A stretch of 64,000 nt of DNA from Mortierella alpina (lineage: Eukaryota; Mortierellomycota; Mortierellomycetes; Mortierellales; Mortierellaceae). The stretch covers positions 620,001 through 684,000 of the forward strand of contig JANATF010000013.1 in assembly GCA_029449245.1 (NCBI GenBank), in the 5' to 3' direction. The notes below the pieces were generated by a model, which had not been told where the DNA came from, ran no database searches, and saw only the letters and a list, made by a program, of their open reading frames with translations. This document shows, one piece after another, positions 10,317-21,384 of the stretch (position 1 is the stretch's first letter; each line of letters opens with the position of its first letter). Made by a program: the position numbers and the translations under genes.

Positions 10317-12749
10317 ATGACCGCCTGTCCTCTTGCCATCCCCGAGACACTCTCCATCATCCTCTCCTACGTCGACAGACCCACCCTCCTCGCTGCATCC
10401 ACCGTCTCCCGTGCATGGCACGAGGCGTCCATTCGCGTCCTCTGGCGCGCACCTGTCGCCCCGCGCCTCTCGCCCAGCTTCTTTAGCCAGCTGCAACGAA
10501 ATGGGTGCCACGTCCAGAGTCTCGATGTCTATCTGGACAATTCCGATGGCTCCGACTCGATCGTGCCCACAGAGTTCACTCGTCTCCTAACGCGCATGCC
10601 TCGTCTCAGGTCGCTCCACGTGCATCTCAAAGTCGAAGGCTCAGTCGATACCGTCGCAGCGCTGACCAGGATCATCAAGGTTCAACTTGGGCACCAACTG
10701 GAAGAACTCAACCTAGATATCAGCACCATCACCTCTATGGATGCAACAGATCTTTTTTCGGGACTTGTGGCTCTCAGGAAGCTCTGGCTCACCGGCTGCG
10801 CGACCTCTGATGTCCTCAACGCTCTTGCAGGATCGCACATGCCACACCTGACCTCTATTGCCTTCTTTCAAGCAAAAGCAATTTTTCCTCCGATTAGGCC
10901 CTTTGATGACGAGGCGTTATCCGCTTTAGGCAGAGGGCTTTCCACACAGCTGCAGGAGTTCACGGCGCCGAACTTTACACAGATCTCCTCTGCCGGTCTA
11001 ACTGCATTTGCGGAACATTGCAAGTCATTGACACGGCTCAACCTTGGAGGATGTATCAATGTCTCTTCGACCGGCTTTGAGGCTCTTATTGAGGCATCCC
11101 CCTTTCTCGCTCATGTGAATTTGGACTCTACTTTTGCCAACGACGCTTCTCTGTTGAAGCTCTCGACACCTTCGGAGCGGGCCATACGCCTGGAGACCCT
11201 TTCTGTCCGCACTGCGGACATCACTTCCAACGGAGTGGCTAACATTGTCCGATCATGTACAAATCTTCGAACGCTGGATATTGGACATTGCTTCGGAGTC
11301 ACGTTCGACGTCTTTGAGGAACCAGCGTGGGAGTGCATGGGACTGGAGGTGTTGGTGATGAACGGTATCGGCCATCCCTCTAGAGATCACCCCCCTCAGC
11401 TCGACGTCCTATACAGACAGCTGGGAAGGCTTTCGCACCTTCACACATTGAACTTGAGCGAGCAACGTTTCGACTGGAAGCTCTTTGACAAGGGACAAGC
11501 GACCTTGGAGAAGCTTGACAGGTTATCCACATTGAACATTTCCGGCTGGATCCATTTACCTTCCAAGAGAGATATCATTTGGCTCACGACTCGCCTCGGA
11601 CGCCTGAGAGTCTTAAAGCTGGACAGAGAGGCTGTGGAACCGTCATTGCTTCAGGATCTTACAGCCATCAACCGCAACCTGCAGATCCTACTCTCCGATA
11701 AACGGAAGAGAAGTTTGCTTCTGCAACGCAGCCTGACCGATGACTCCAGCTTCTCATATGAAACGCCTTCAGACAATGACGAACCCTTCCCTAGCGATCA
11801 TCAGCCCGACAGTGAGGACGACCCATACTATAGCGAGGACCTGGCGGGCATGAATACCCCAGCCGACATTGAGGCTCCGTTGGCCATGGAGGGACTTTCA
11901 GACCTCGAGGACCCATACGGCATCCAAGACCCATCCGATGACGTAGATCCATACGATTCGGAGGACGCCTACGGCATTGAATATCCATACGATATAGAGG
12001 ACCCATATGGCATCGGAGGAGACCCGTACGATACAGAGGACTCGTACAGCATAGAGGCTCCATCAGAGCTGGACGACCCATCCGACATCGACGAACCTTC
12101 AGAAATGGATGATTCGTCCATCATTGACGGCTCCAGTTCGGACGCATCGATTGAGCCTGGGCTACTTCACATGGATACCGATAGTGATCTGGGTCAGCAG
12201 CCGGACCCAGGTCTCTGGAACTATCGATCCGAAGGGAGCGACGACAGCGATATCCTGGAGGCATCCGAGTCGGACGTTGTGGAGCAGGAGTCAGAGGTGG
12301 AGGACGAGGACGAGGCGCATCCGCTCTTGAGCGATTCTGATCAGGACACCTCTGTAAGCTCCGAGAATGATTCGCGCCTCTATTCTTGTGACCCTTCAGA
12401 CATGAGCGAGGACGAAGAAGCTCAGCATAGCGGCCATAGTGATATCAGGAGTGACGACGATGAAGAGGAAGAGGAAGAGGTGATCGAGTCTTCGGACGAG
12501 CAGGTCTCGGCCGACAGCGACTCTGCTGCAGAAGACATGGGTACCAATAGTGATATTGATAGCTCAGAGAGTGATCCTGACGTTGATGGTTATTCAAGTT
12601 CAAGTAACGGTCAGGATGGCTCGGAGGACGACTTGGAGAACTCGGAGGATGACCTAGAAAACTCGGAGGACGACCTAGAAAACACGGATGAAGGCCAAGA
12701 AGAAGACTCGGAGGATGACAACCACGGCGATTTTAGCGAAGACGATTGA
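10317..12749 (+). CDS. F-box/LRR protein with acidic repeat tail
   Basis: Single-exon gene, 810 codons. The ATG at 10317 starts MTACPLAIPETLSIIL and is followed at once by an F-box (residues about 5-45: two-helix LSIILSYVDRPTLLAASTV followed by W-H and VLWR), so the protein should bind Skp1 in an SCF ubiquitin ligase. Residues about 60-460 are leucine-rich repeats of the AMN1/F-box type (for example LTRLNLGGCINVSSTGFEAL), the presumed substrate-binding surface. From about 480 the protein becomes very acidic, with degenerate DPYxIED repeats (about 525-590) and three copies of NSEDDLE near the end. The longer upstream frame is non-coding promoter repeat. Substrate unknown. Convergent with TFB2, stops 110 bp apart. 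Confidence 0.85.
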   Translation: MTACPLAIPETLSIILSYVDRPTLLAASTVSRAWHEASIRVLWRAPVAPRLSPSFFSQLQRNGCHVQSLDVYLDNSDGSDSIVPTEFTRLLTRMPRLRSLHVHLKVEGSVDTVAALTRIIKVQLGHQLEELNLDISTITSMDATDLFSGLVALRKLWLTGCATSDVLNALAGSHMPHLTSIAFFQAKAIFPPIRPFDDEALSALGRGLSTQLQEFTAPNFTQISSAGLTAFAEHCKSLTRLNLGGCINVSSTGFEALIEASPFLAHVNLDSTFANDASLLKLSTPSERAIRLETLSVRTADITSNGVANIVRSCTNLRTLDIGHCFGVTFDVFEEPAWECMGLEVLVMNGIGHPSRDHPPQLDVLYRQLGRLSHLHTLNLSEQRFDWKLFDKGQATLEKLDRLSTLNISGWIHLPSKRDIIWLTTRLGRLRVLKLDREAVEPSLLQDLTAINRNLQILLSDKRKRSLLLQRSLTDDSSFSYETPSDNDEPFPSDHQPDSEDDPYYSEDLAGMNTPADIEAPLAMEGLSDLEDPYGIQDPSDDVDPYDSEDAYGIEYPYDIEDPYGIGGDPYDTEDSYSIEAPSELDDPSDIDEPSEMDDSSIIDGSSSDASIEPGLLHMDTDSDLGQQPDPGLWNYRSEGSDDSDILEASESDVVEQESEVEDEDEAHPLLSDSDQDTSVSSENDSRLYSCDPSDMSEDEEAQHSGHSDIRSDDDEEEEEEVIESSDEQVSADSDSAAEDMGTNSDIDSSESDPDVDGYSSSSNGQDGSEDDLENSEDDLENSEDDLENTDEGQEEDSEDDNHGDFSEDD

Positions 12750-12858
12750 GAGCACCTTAAAAAGCAAGTGCATTCGTCAACTACAATACAATCACAAACC
12801 GTAGTTTTGTATCAACTTTTTTTTTTGGCTCTTTTTTATTTTTCAAAATGCGAAAGCC

Positions 12859-14856
12859 TTAAGAGACTACGGACGTGGCAGGCTGCTGATACCGCTGCTG
12901 TTGCTGCTGCTGTGTCTGCGCTGCCTGCTGCTCCTTGTGCCGAGCAATCAGCTTGCGCACATACGCCCCAACAGCCTGATGACCCTCCGCCGTGATAGCG
13001 ATGAGTCTCCGCTTTGGATTCGACCACAACACCACTCCAAGCTCGCTCGCATACTGAAGCGTGCTGTCAAAGTCCTGCGGTCGAGAAAATTGCGAGTAAA
13101 GCCATGAGGCCTGAGGCCGGAGTCGGTTCTTTTCAATCTCCCAAAGTCGAATCTGATCAACCACAGTGAGGGGAAGAATCGGAGAGTGTTTCCGCATCTG
13201 TGCATGAGCGTGTGCGTTGAGATACGTGATAATTTGCTCCGCCGTAATGCCTTTGGATAAAGCACGCCGAATGCTGTCACGAGTGACCACGCCCGTAACC
13301 ATGTTGGGAAACCGATCTCGAAGGTGGACAAACAGATTGAGCACAGCAATTTGTAAAGGTGAATCTAGATTCAAATACGGAGAAGAATAGTTAACAAATG
13401 CAGCTTCATCTTTGCTTTAATATGCTCTCCCATTGTATTAGAAGAGTCCGCAACACCTTCAACTTACCAGTGTAGGCGTAGATCCTGTAGTTGGTTTCCA
13501 TAACGATGAACCCATGGTCATCTTCCTCTTCCTCTTCCGACTTGCGTGCGGAGCCAGTTGCACTCCTTGAGGCGCTGGGGTGCGATCCCAGCAAGACAGG
13601 GGTCCCTGATGTTAACGTAGTAGCTAGCCGCGTGGGGTAAAATCTCCTGCTTCCTCGTTTCCTCTGATAAACAATCCCATAAGCCTTCAGATCTTCCAAC
13701 ATTTGGGTCTGTGTAGGCGTCAATGTTTCTGATGAGTAATCGTTGCCAAGCTCGAGTGATCCCAACTGGAAAAAGAACGTCAGAACCTCCACCAGGTCCA
13801 TATTCAGACTCTCGGCCATGCTCAGGTACTGCAGCAAAAAGGCCCAGACTTGTGTGTTAATGTCCTGTAGAAGAAACTGAAATCCTTTGTGCGTGATCTT
13901 GGGCGCCAGATCCTGCCGTGCCATCTGACTTGCAAAGTCCATCACATCCATGTTTTCCGCTTCGCCTCGGTGACCTCCTGTCATCAGGCCACTCCGGAGC
14001 AGGAGATTCATGACTCCAGCGCAAGGAGCACTGCCTTGTGTGGTGCCAACCATGTAATGCAAGATGGCCTCCCACTGCTTGGTAGCAAATTCATCCAAAA
14101 ATGCAACGTCGACGTGATGTTTGTCCGGAGTGGATGTGGCGAGTCCAAAGCTCTGAGAGTTGCCGCTGTGACCATTGACAGAATAAAAAGTGAAAATTGT
14201 CAGCCATCCATCGACATTTAGACAATATCTACTGCGGATGCAGTGCGCACAGCTGATAAACCATGGCGGACATTTACCCTCCCGTCAAGGCATTGCGAAA
14301 CTGCTCCAAGAACGTGGCATTCATTGTATAATTCCCCCGCTCTTCCGCAAAGATGTTGAGCGCCTTGAGTCTCTGCATCGCCTCCTTGTGCTTTCTATTC
14401 ATGAAGAACATTCAACGCATGGACCAGCCAGGTCAGTTTCTGAGGATCGAACACGTTTGCCACCAACAATGCAAGAAACCTCAGCAGTTAGTGGTTGCCA
14501 TACGCTGATCCAGAGCCTCCCTTGAACCACAATTTCATGTCTGTTACTGTGATAGGAGTGTCTACGTAGAGGCTGGACATGACGATTTGCTTTCCAAGTG
14601 GCGGTAATAGCCTAGTGAACACGGGGCAGAGCGAATAATCAGGTTGAACCCCAAGTTAGTTCATTGGCATGAGGGGATGCAATGCGACAGATACACGAGT
14701 CCTTGCTATGGCTGAGAAGAGGTGTGAGAGCACCTCCAGCGAGTGCACTTACCGAAAGATCGCAAGACATGTTGCAGGCTTCTGATAGAGTCGGTTGAAG
14801 GTCTGAAGTGGCAGGGTCTCGAGGTACTCATGAATGGATGTTTGGAACTTTGACAT
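12859..14856 (-). CDS. TFB2: TFIIH subunit Tfb2 (p52)
   Basis: Core TFIIH subunit that anchors and stimulates the XPB/Ssl2 ATPase in transcription initiation and nucleotide excision repair. Exons on the minus strand: 14856-14753, 14611-14504, 14394-14278, 14165-13468, 13364-12859, giving 510 codons plus stop with all phases matching (yeast Tfb2 is of similar size). Diagnostic stretches are CLAIFRLLPPLGKQIVMSSL, DMKLWFKGG, LDEFATKQWEAILHYMVG, and the C-terminal domain YRIYAYTDSPLQIAVLNLF and GVVTRDSIRRALSKGITAEQII, which pairs with Tfb5. The last residues are a Q-rich tail. Start chosen at MSKFQTSIHEYLETL, the only ATG giving the conserved N-terminus. Functionally linked to RAD16 9 kb away, though this may be chance. 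Confidence 0.95.
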
Positions 14857-16102
14857 GGCTGCTGGGAGGGGTATCGTGAGGACAGGTATATGTGTGTTGA
14901 CAATACGATCCTCGTTTCCAGTGGTTGTTTTCCTGCAGTGGTCGCAATGCTCTCCTGGATGAGGTTAAGTATATCGAATGCGCAAAGCGATGGTTGCATG
15001 GAATACAACCACTTTAAGCCTTGCTCGGCGGAATAAAAAAACACGTGCTCATAAAAAAGCCACACGCGAATTGCTGTGCTGGATCGAGGGCTGACCTCCT
15101 CTCGTGTACCACATTTGCCATATCTCTCGTCCCTCTTACACGCTCCTCCCCATACAGTGTGCACAGTAGATCAAAGATAGCAGAATAATATGGTGCCAAT
15201 CTCCTCATCTGTGATCCATCAAAGACTTTCTCGATCCAAGGAGATGATCTGCTGCAGATCTATGGGAGGGAGGGGGAGGGGTTCACCAGGTGCCATTCGA
15301 CAAAATGCGCCATGTAGTAGGCACCTATAACAGGTTTCCTAGGGCTATAGAGGTTTCTCCTTCTGCTCCATCACCGCCCAAGATGCCGGATATGGCTTAG
15401 GTCCAGTCCGAGTTGATGCGCCTCCGAGGTGCCAGCATGTCGACCACCAGGTGTCACCTTTGTTGAATAGACCTCGCATGTCCTATTGATGGCGGAAGCT
15501 GATCTGATTTGTGTTCAAAGATAGATCGCCACCCTCCTATCTCTCTCTGTTTTTTCCTGAGGAGAAGCGCCGTCCGCAAGAAGTTTGTACTTGCTCCACT
15601 CATCGGGATCAGCGAAATCTGGCAGATTTTCCTCATCGACCTATCAACATATCCAGAATTTAGCTAGCAGGACATCTGCCAGTGCTCCAACAGTGCACCG
15701 TCATTAGTCCTTGTGACGAAAGGCTGTTGCATTGAGGCGAACACCTTTAATTCGTCTTTCCCCGTGGCAAGGCGAAGGTAAATCCAGTGGCCATCTTGGA
15801 CCCAGGAGCCTCGTGGAGTTGCTGGATGTCGAATAAGTCTGACAGGCTACGCTTCGAATGTTTTCATCGCAAAGCATATGATGTCGAGCAAGAAGAGAGG
15901 GACGTTCATATAAGATCGTTTTGCTGAGGATTTGGATGTGATCCGCATGTTACGCCAAAGGTGGCACAGCATTTGGATAAACATCCTTTCAGTATAACGG
16001 AGTGAGCAAGTTGCAAAGCGCGTTGAGCCAGGGTCGCTTAACTAGTTGCAAGCCTTATTGTCCTAGAAAGCATAGTCGCTCATTAGTCTATTGTACGTGA
16101 TT
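14857..16102. other. 1.2-kb non-coding interval at the 3' side of the Fanzor-like gene
   Basis: No gene recognised. It is the intergenic space between the TFB2 start and the 3' end of the large TnpB/Fanzor-like gene, and only short frames occur (for example 15454-15636 minus, 60 codons, no similarity seen). In RNA-guided TnpB/Fanzor systems the guide RNA is usually encoded at or just past the 3' end of the nuclease gene, so this strip is the place to look for one. I cannot identify a structured RNA by eye. Confidence 0.4.
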
Positions 16103-19100
16103 TCAAAGGCAGCTCAGCTCCAAATGCATTAGTCGATACTTACATAAGTCCCCGCTCTGCGAGGAGTCCTCCGTGGCATCTGCGGACAAGTCCTTCATCG
16201 ATGTCGGGGGAGTGTTTGTCAACCAGTCCGAGGATCTGGGGTTGTTGGTTGCTGATAAGGCCGGTGGTGGTGCTGCCTTGGTGCGGGCAAAGGGCGCTGG
16301 ACGTTGCCTGGGACTGGTGACCGAAGAACCCCCAGCGATCGCTATGGCCAATCCTGAATGGGGGTCCCTCGGTTTCTGGGTGTACCCAGCCCGGAACGAC
16401 GGGCAGCCCTCATTCTTGCACTCTAGGCTGCCATGTATCTTGACCATTCGTTCTTTTCCATCAACGAGTCTCCGGCCCTTCGCCTGCTCTACCAGTTCGC
16501 TGCAGTAGCAACAAACCCTTGATGTGTTAAATTCATCTACCAAGATCACGGGAACATTGGCCATATGCTCGATCCTGAGCTTTCGACCGCCGCGTCGTTG
16601 GTGTCCCTTTAAACGTGACCCCACACAAGTCCCAGCATCTCCTGTGAACATTATCGGAAGCACACGAGGTGTAGACTTCGGACAATGCTGGATGTGCTGA
16701 TACATCCTTTCGGGTCTGTTCGCCATATGGTGGCACTTGCAGGAGGCACAGAAGCCATCAATGGAGCACACTTCTGCATTGAGCAGTGGAGAGGCAGCTA
16801 TCCGACGAAAAAAACGACATTAGTAACTCTTAATCTAGATACCAAGAGATGTCAGAGATGATCCATTTTACTTACTGCGGTCTTCATTCGCACAATCTCG
16901 TACGAAACGTCGTTCTGCAGCTCCTAACTTGTTCCACGTTCGTATTGTTCGCAGCCTCTGTGTCCTTGCGTCCTTCGTTCCCGCTATTTCAAAGTGTCTT
17001 ATTGTACCCCGAACCTCTCTCCTTGCAAGGGATGCCCTGTCGACTGCTTCATGGGTAAGGGCTCTGGTTAGAGAGTTTTGGGGATTGGTCATGCTTTTCA
17101 TGGCGTCCCTAACTTGTTGCCCGGCCCGAGAAAGGCGCCTGGTACGCTTAGCGGCTGTCTTGGTCGAATGAGTTATTGAATTCACTTGCTGGGCTGTGAT
17201 GGTATAGCACTCTGGTACGGGTCGAATATGAGCGGGTCGTTCAACTGCGGGTTCTATGAAATACAACCACCAGATGGAATAAAAAATGTATTAGACAGTG
17301 GCATATTTCTTCCAGACGTACAGCAACATGCGCAAGCTAGTAACAGATCAGCGTACCTGCGAGCACACCAAAATAATTCTGGTGTTCTGCCAGTCTGGTC
17401 TTCGAGACGGGCACAGTCCGGCTCATCTTTACCAATCCATAGTCGGTGCCCGAGAACACCACCTGCCTGTCCTCCCCCTGATGGTTTTCTAGAAGAGGGT
17501 CGATGTTGGTGTGGGGTACATCGTCTTCCATAGCAAAATTCTCCCAGGTGAATGTGGTGATTTTTGGCGCGCTGGTGGTGCTGGTGCTGGTATCCTGACT
17601 CGGCTTTGCAGCTTTGTCGAGCTTATTCCAAAGGTACGACTGCTGATTCAATCTAGCCTGCTCCTTCATAAGCGGTACCGCCCTTCTTCTCATCTCGCGT
17701 GTTGCTCGTCGTGTTTCCTGCAATTGCTGGTAGGCATCCTTGCTGTTCTTGTTGGTGCTAAAGATTCGACGGGCTTTGGTTTGATGCGTGGTGAGTACGG
17801 CCAACTCTTCCTTAGCCTTTCTTAACTTTGGTTCATGAGCCTTCTTTTCCGCGGAATAGTGAGTTGCGGCTGCTGCAACCTCAGTAGAGGTCATATCCAG
17901 CGCTGCTAATTCTCGAGTCCAATGGTTGACGGCGGTCCGATGTCCTTTGTTGTTCTTGCGTTCCATTAGGTGGCTGACAACAGGGAATCCCTTCCTGTTT
18001 GGACCATGGGCCTCGACGGTGCCGATCAGCCGCACGGTATGCTTGTCCAAGAACGTCAATCTGTTGGGAGTAAGTTAGTCGCTGACTTTTCTCGCTACGC
18101 CTAGAAAAAATGAGGTCAAGGCAGAAGTAACGTGTCATACCTTTGTCGAAATTGTAGGCCGTGGTGCTTGCACACACTCTCGATCTTGCTCAAATCAAAA
18201 AATGATCCAAAGATCCGGTTTTTCATCTCAAGATCCATAGAGACCGGGCGGCTTGTTATTTGGTTGCCACGGCTGTCCTCGATGCTGAAGCCGCCCCTTT
18301 CACTGCAAAGGACCTCATACATCCCCGAGGCTCCAATGGAGAGTGCGTGCGGCTTGCCAATCGAGATCTGCGGCGAGATTTTCCGGGTGAAGTCGACATA
18401 ACCGGTCATTTGAAGGATCGTGTTGGCTATAAGGACCAACGGAGCCCTCAAACAAACATGACCAAGTGATGCCCTAGACTTGTCGCCGTCTGTGCCAGGC
18501 CTCCGCCTAGGAATGTATGGCCTCAATACATTAGCTATATGCGCCACCACATCACACTCTTTGTCTGTGAAATCACTGTCCTTGTGCGCTGTCTTGTGGA
18601 CCCATGCTCGATTGACTTGGCCATGAATACTGTTCGATTCCAGGAGGACCCTCAAGACGCTCTGTAGAGATCGTAGTCTTGCGCGAGATGGCTCCTTAGG
18701 AGCATTCTTGTCTATATTAAGAAGCAATAAGAAGTTAGTCCTCTCATCTGTAAGTCACAAAGTCTACATTATTCCTGACCATACCTTTCACGCCGACAGG
18801 TTGTGCCCCTACTGCAACCCCTACAACGGAGTCATTATCGTCGTCGTCGTCTCCCGAATCTGAGTCCTCGTCATCTTGATCCAACTTGCTCGCTAGTGGG
18901 GGCAGGTGTGTTTGAACTCCCTGGACCGGCTGCCTGGTTGTCAGATCCTCGAGCAAACCAATGAGAATCGGTACTCTTCTGAGAAGCAGGTCCATGTCCT
19001 CACTCTCCAACAAGTCACTGAGTTGGTCGAGGAGCAGCTTGACTTTGTTTTTCCAGCGGGCTCTTGCGGTCTTACCCCCATTCTCCAACTTTTTCGCTTG

Positions 19101-21384
19101 CGCCTCTCTTTTTTCTGCCATCTTCTTCTTGGTCTCTCTTGTCCTCTCCTCTCTCTGCGGGGCCAGATGCACTCTGAGAAGAATTCTTAGGGCGTAGTCG
19201 AGCATCTTGGAGTAGATACTGCCTTCCCACAAGTTGCAGAAAGCCGTGCAGAATTCCCGCAGTGCTTCAGTGATGGTTGAGGAGAGACCACGCGGTGCCT
19301 TTGGCTGGTCTGAAGTGGCGACCACTTGCACAAGACACTCCCAAATTGGATGGCGGTCTCTGCTGGCCGAGTTTGTGCCACGGTTACCGAGAAAGCTGGC
19401 GTGCAGATGCTGTAAAAACCCCTGGGACTGTATCATGGCGAGATCAGTATCTTCAGGGGTGCACTCCTTTCCATCCAGCCCTCGCTCAATGGCATCTTGA
19501 AGGCCATCCGGGATCCTTGCTACATGCAGCACTGGGTCTACATGCTCGGCTCTGGATTGGAACTTGTCAGGCAAAAGATCTCGCACATCCAAGATTCTGG
19601 GGTCCTTTGGGTCCGCCTGCCATCGACCATCATACACAGCTCCTCCAGCGATCTATTTTGGCGATAAACAATCCAGTCGTTAGTGTGATGTGAAGGCGCT
19701 TAATGCTACACTTGGTCGTGAGTATACGTACACATATTATGATCACTTACAGACAAAACTGTTTTTTGTACCAGCACAGACAGCTCTGATATGTCGTCCG
19801 TTACCTCGCATTGACTCACTTGAAAGGCCTCCAGGATCTCTTGCTGTAGATGTACAAGGTCCTCTCGAAGTATGTTCCTGAACGATATCGTACACGTCCT
19901 GATACGCTCTTTCTCCTTGTCGAGCTCATTATCGTCCTCTTCGTCACTGTTCTCGCCGTCCTCAGCTCCGTCGACCTTTTTGCTCGTTGAGGGTCCACCG
20001 TCCTCAGCTCCGCCATCCCTTTTGCTCGTTGAGGGTCCACCGTCCTTGCCAGTCGACTCGGTTTTCTTCTGTTTGCCTTTTGCCTTTTGCGCCTCTTGCT
20101 GAGCCTTCGCGAGTGCAATTTCCCAAAGACTAGTGAATCTGCTGGAGACAATTCCTTGGTAAATGCCAATGTTGAGGGCTATATCTTTGCCTTGAATGGC
20201 ATGCATACTTTGAACGGTGAAGGTGTCATCCAGCTTATGCAGCTCTCGTATACGCATGACTGCGATCTCCGTGGTATGTCTGGGCAACCTTTGTCGAGCG
20301 ACCTCCTCTTGATACAATGCCTGGCGCACCTCAACCCAATGCTGCTCCAGGAAGAGGCCCTTCGGCGGCTCGCGTCTTTTAACAAGCTTTTCGGCCGCGG
20401 CTTGAAGGATCTGAGAGAGCCGGATGGGGCTAATATGTTCAACGAATATGAGAAAGAAACTTGTCAATCGAGCCGCTGAGTTGAAAGAAAGCCTCTGTAT
20501 GGTAGTCATATTCCTTACCTGGCGTATTCAATAGCAGATCTGCAGTCTTGAACCATGATCTCATACTGGTGGCGGGTTCGAAACTGGGTCCTGGTGGTAG
20601 CAGATGGGTATGCGTATACTGTTGGCCCAGGCGCTGATACGTCGGCTCCTATTAAGTCATGGGCGGGCGCGGTCCTAGCTGCTCCTAGAACTAGGAACTC
20701 GCTTGTACCATAGTACGAGTCGGTTTTCTCCAGAAACGCGATCGTTGCTTGTGCATCCCCTACGTCGTACAGGTGAGGCTTCGCCCTCGTTGAGAAGAGT
20801 ATGATATTGATCCGCAGTCGTACTGACAAGTAAAATAAAATGTAACGACTGCGACTGGGAATAGTTAAGCTCTTGTTTGCTGCAAGTTGTAAGGTGAAGC
20901 GATATGCATCGGCGCCGGACGTATGATTAAACAATGTCTGTGCGATGTAATGAGCAATGTTGGTGGCGGTAGTGGTGGCGGTGGTGTTGGTGGCGGTGAT
21001 GTTGGCAGTGGTAGGTAGCTTCGTAGCGCATTCAACGATGATGCCAAATTGGAGCAAGTGCCGGAGAGTTAGCTTGAGATTTTCGTTAAATGTGGAGTTC
21101 AGCGACTGACGATATGCTGTTATTAAGCGCCCCGACAACTCTTCATCGCCGGGCTTGACCGTGGGCGCGGAATCCATCCACCTGTCGTCATCGTTCACAG
21201 AGACAACCAAGAAGTCTCGCAACCCTTCTCTGGAGCTGGGCAGGGGCTGGGATGTGCTGGCTGCTGCAGATTCGGGTCCGGGTTCAGGAGGCGAGACCGG
21301 GGGCGGCTCTGTTGGGGGCGGGGGCGAAGTGGCGGAAGTGCGGGACGTGAGTCTCGTTCTTGGGCGCTTCCTTGGACTCTCCAT
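16103..21384 (-). CDS. Giant TnpB/Fanzor-like protein (split RuvC plus zinc ribbon), 1586 aa
   Basis: Seven exons on the minus strand: 21384-20519, 20429-19751, 19652-18785, 18711-18141, 18060-17357, 17253-16876, 16797-16103. All introns are GT-AG, all phases agree, and the total is 1586 codons plus stop. The first ~1000 residues are not recognised; they include a Pro/Thr-rich start, an acidic 14-residue tandem repeat (GGPSTSKxDGAED, about 400-430) and an acidic stretch near 780. The C-terminal third resembles IS605 OrfB/TnpB and eukaryotic Fanzor: candidate RuvC-I Asp in SGTDYGL (about D1201), VDEFNTS (E1444) leading into a zinc ribbon C1451-x2-C1454 / C1482-x4-C1487, and RuvC-III as RDPHSGLAIAIAG (D1500). 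The RKLR-rich segment and GDAG before the zinc ribbon also fit. The stop at 16103 is read through a possible last donor (GTAAGT at 16143); splicing there to 16047 gives an immediate stop, so the end is nearly the same. Nuclease activity is inference. Confidence 0.65.
19968..20045 (-). repeat. Tandem coding repeat inside the Fanzor-like gene
   Basis: Two near-identical units of roughly 42-48 bp encoding GGPSTSKRDGGAED and GGPSTSKKVDGAED within exon 2. The units stay in frame, so the reading frame has been preserved through the duplication. Confidence 0.75.

Noticed and set aside
12859-14856. Antisense frames across TFB2 (for example 13889-14221 plus)
   Set aside because: They are shadows of a highly conserved gene with complete splice-site support on the minus strand.
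20493-20519. Alternative 26-bp intron between exons 1 and 2 of the Fanzor-like gene
   Set aside because: Too short to be spliced; the acceptor at 20430 gives a normal ~90-bp intron, correct phase and a smooth protein join.
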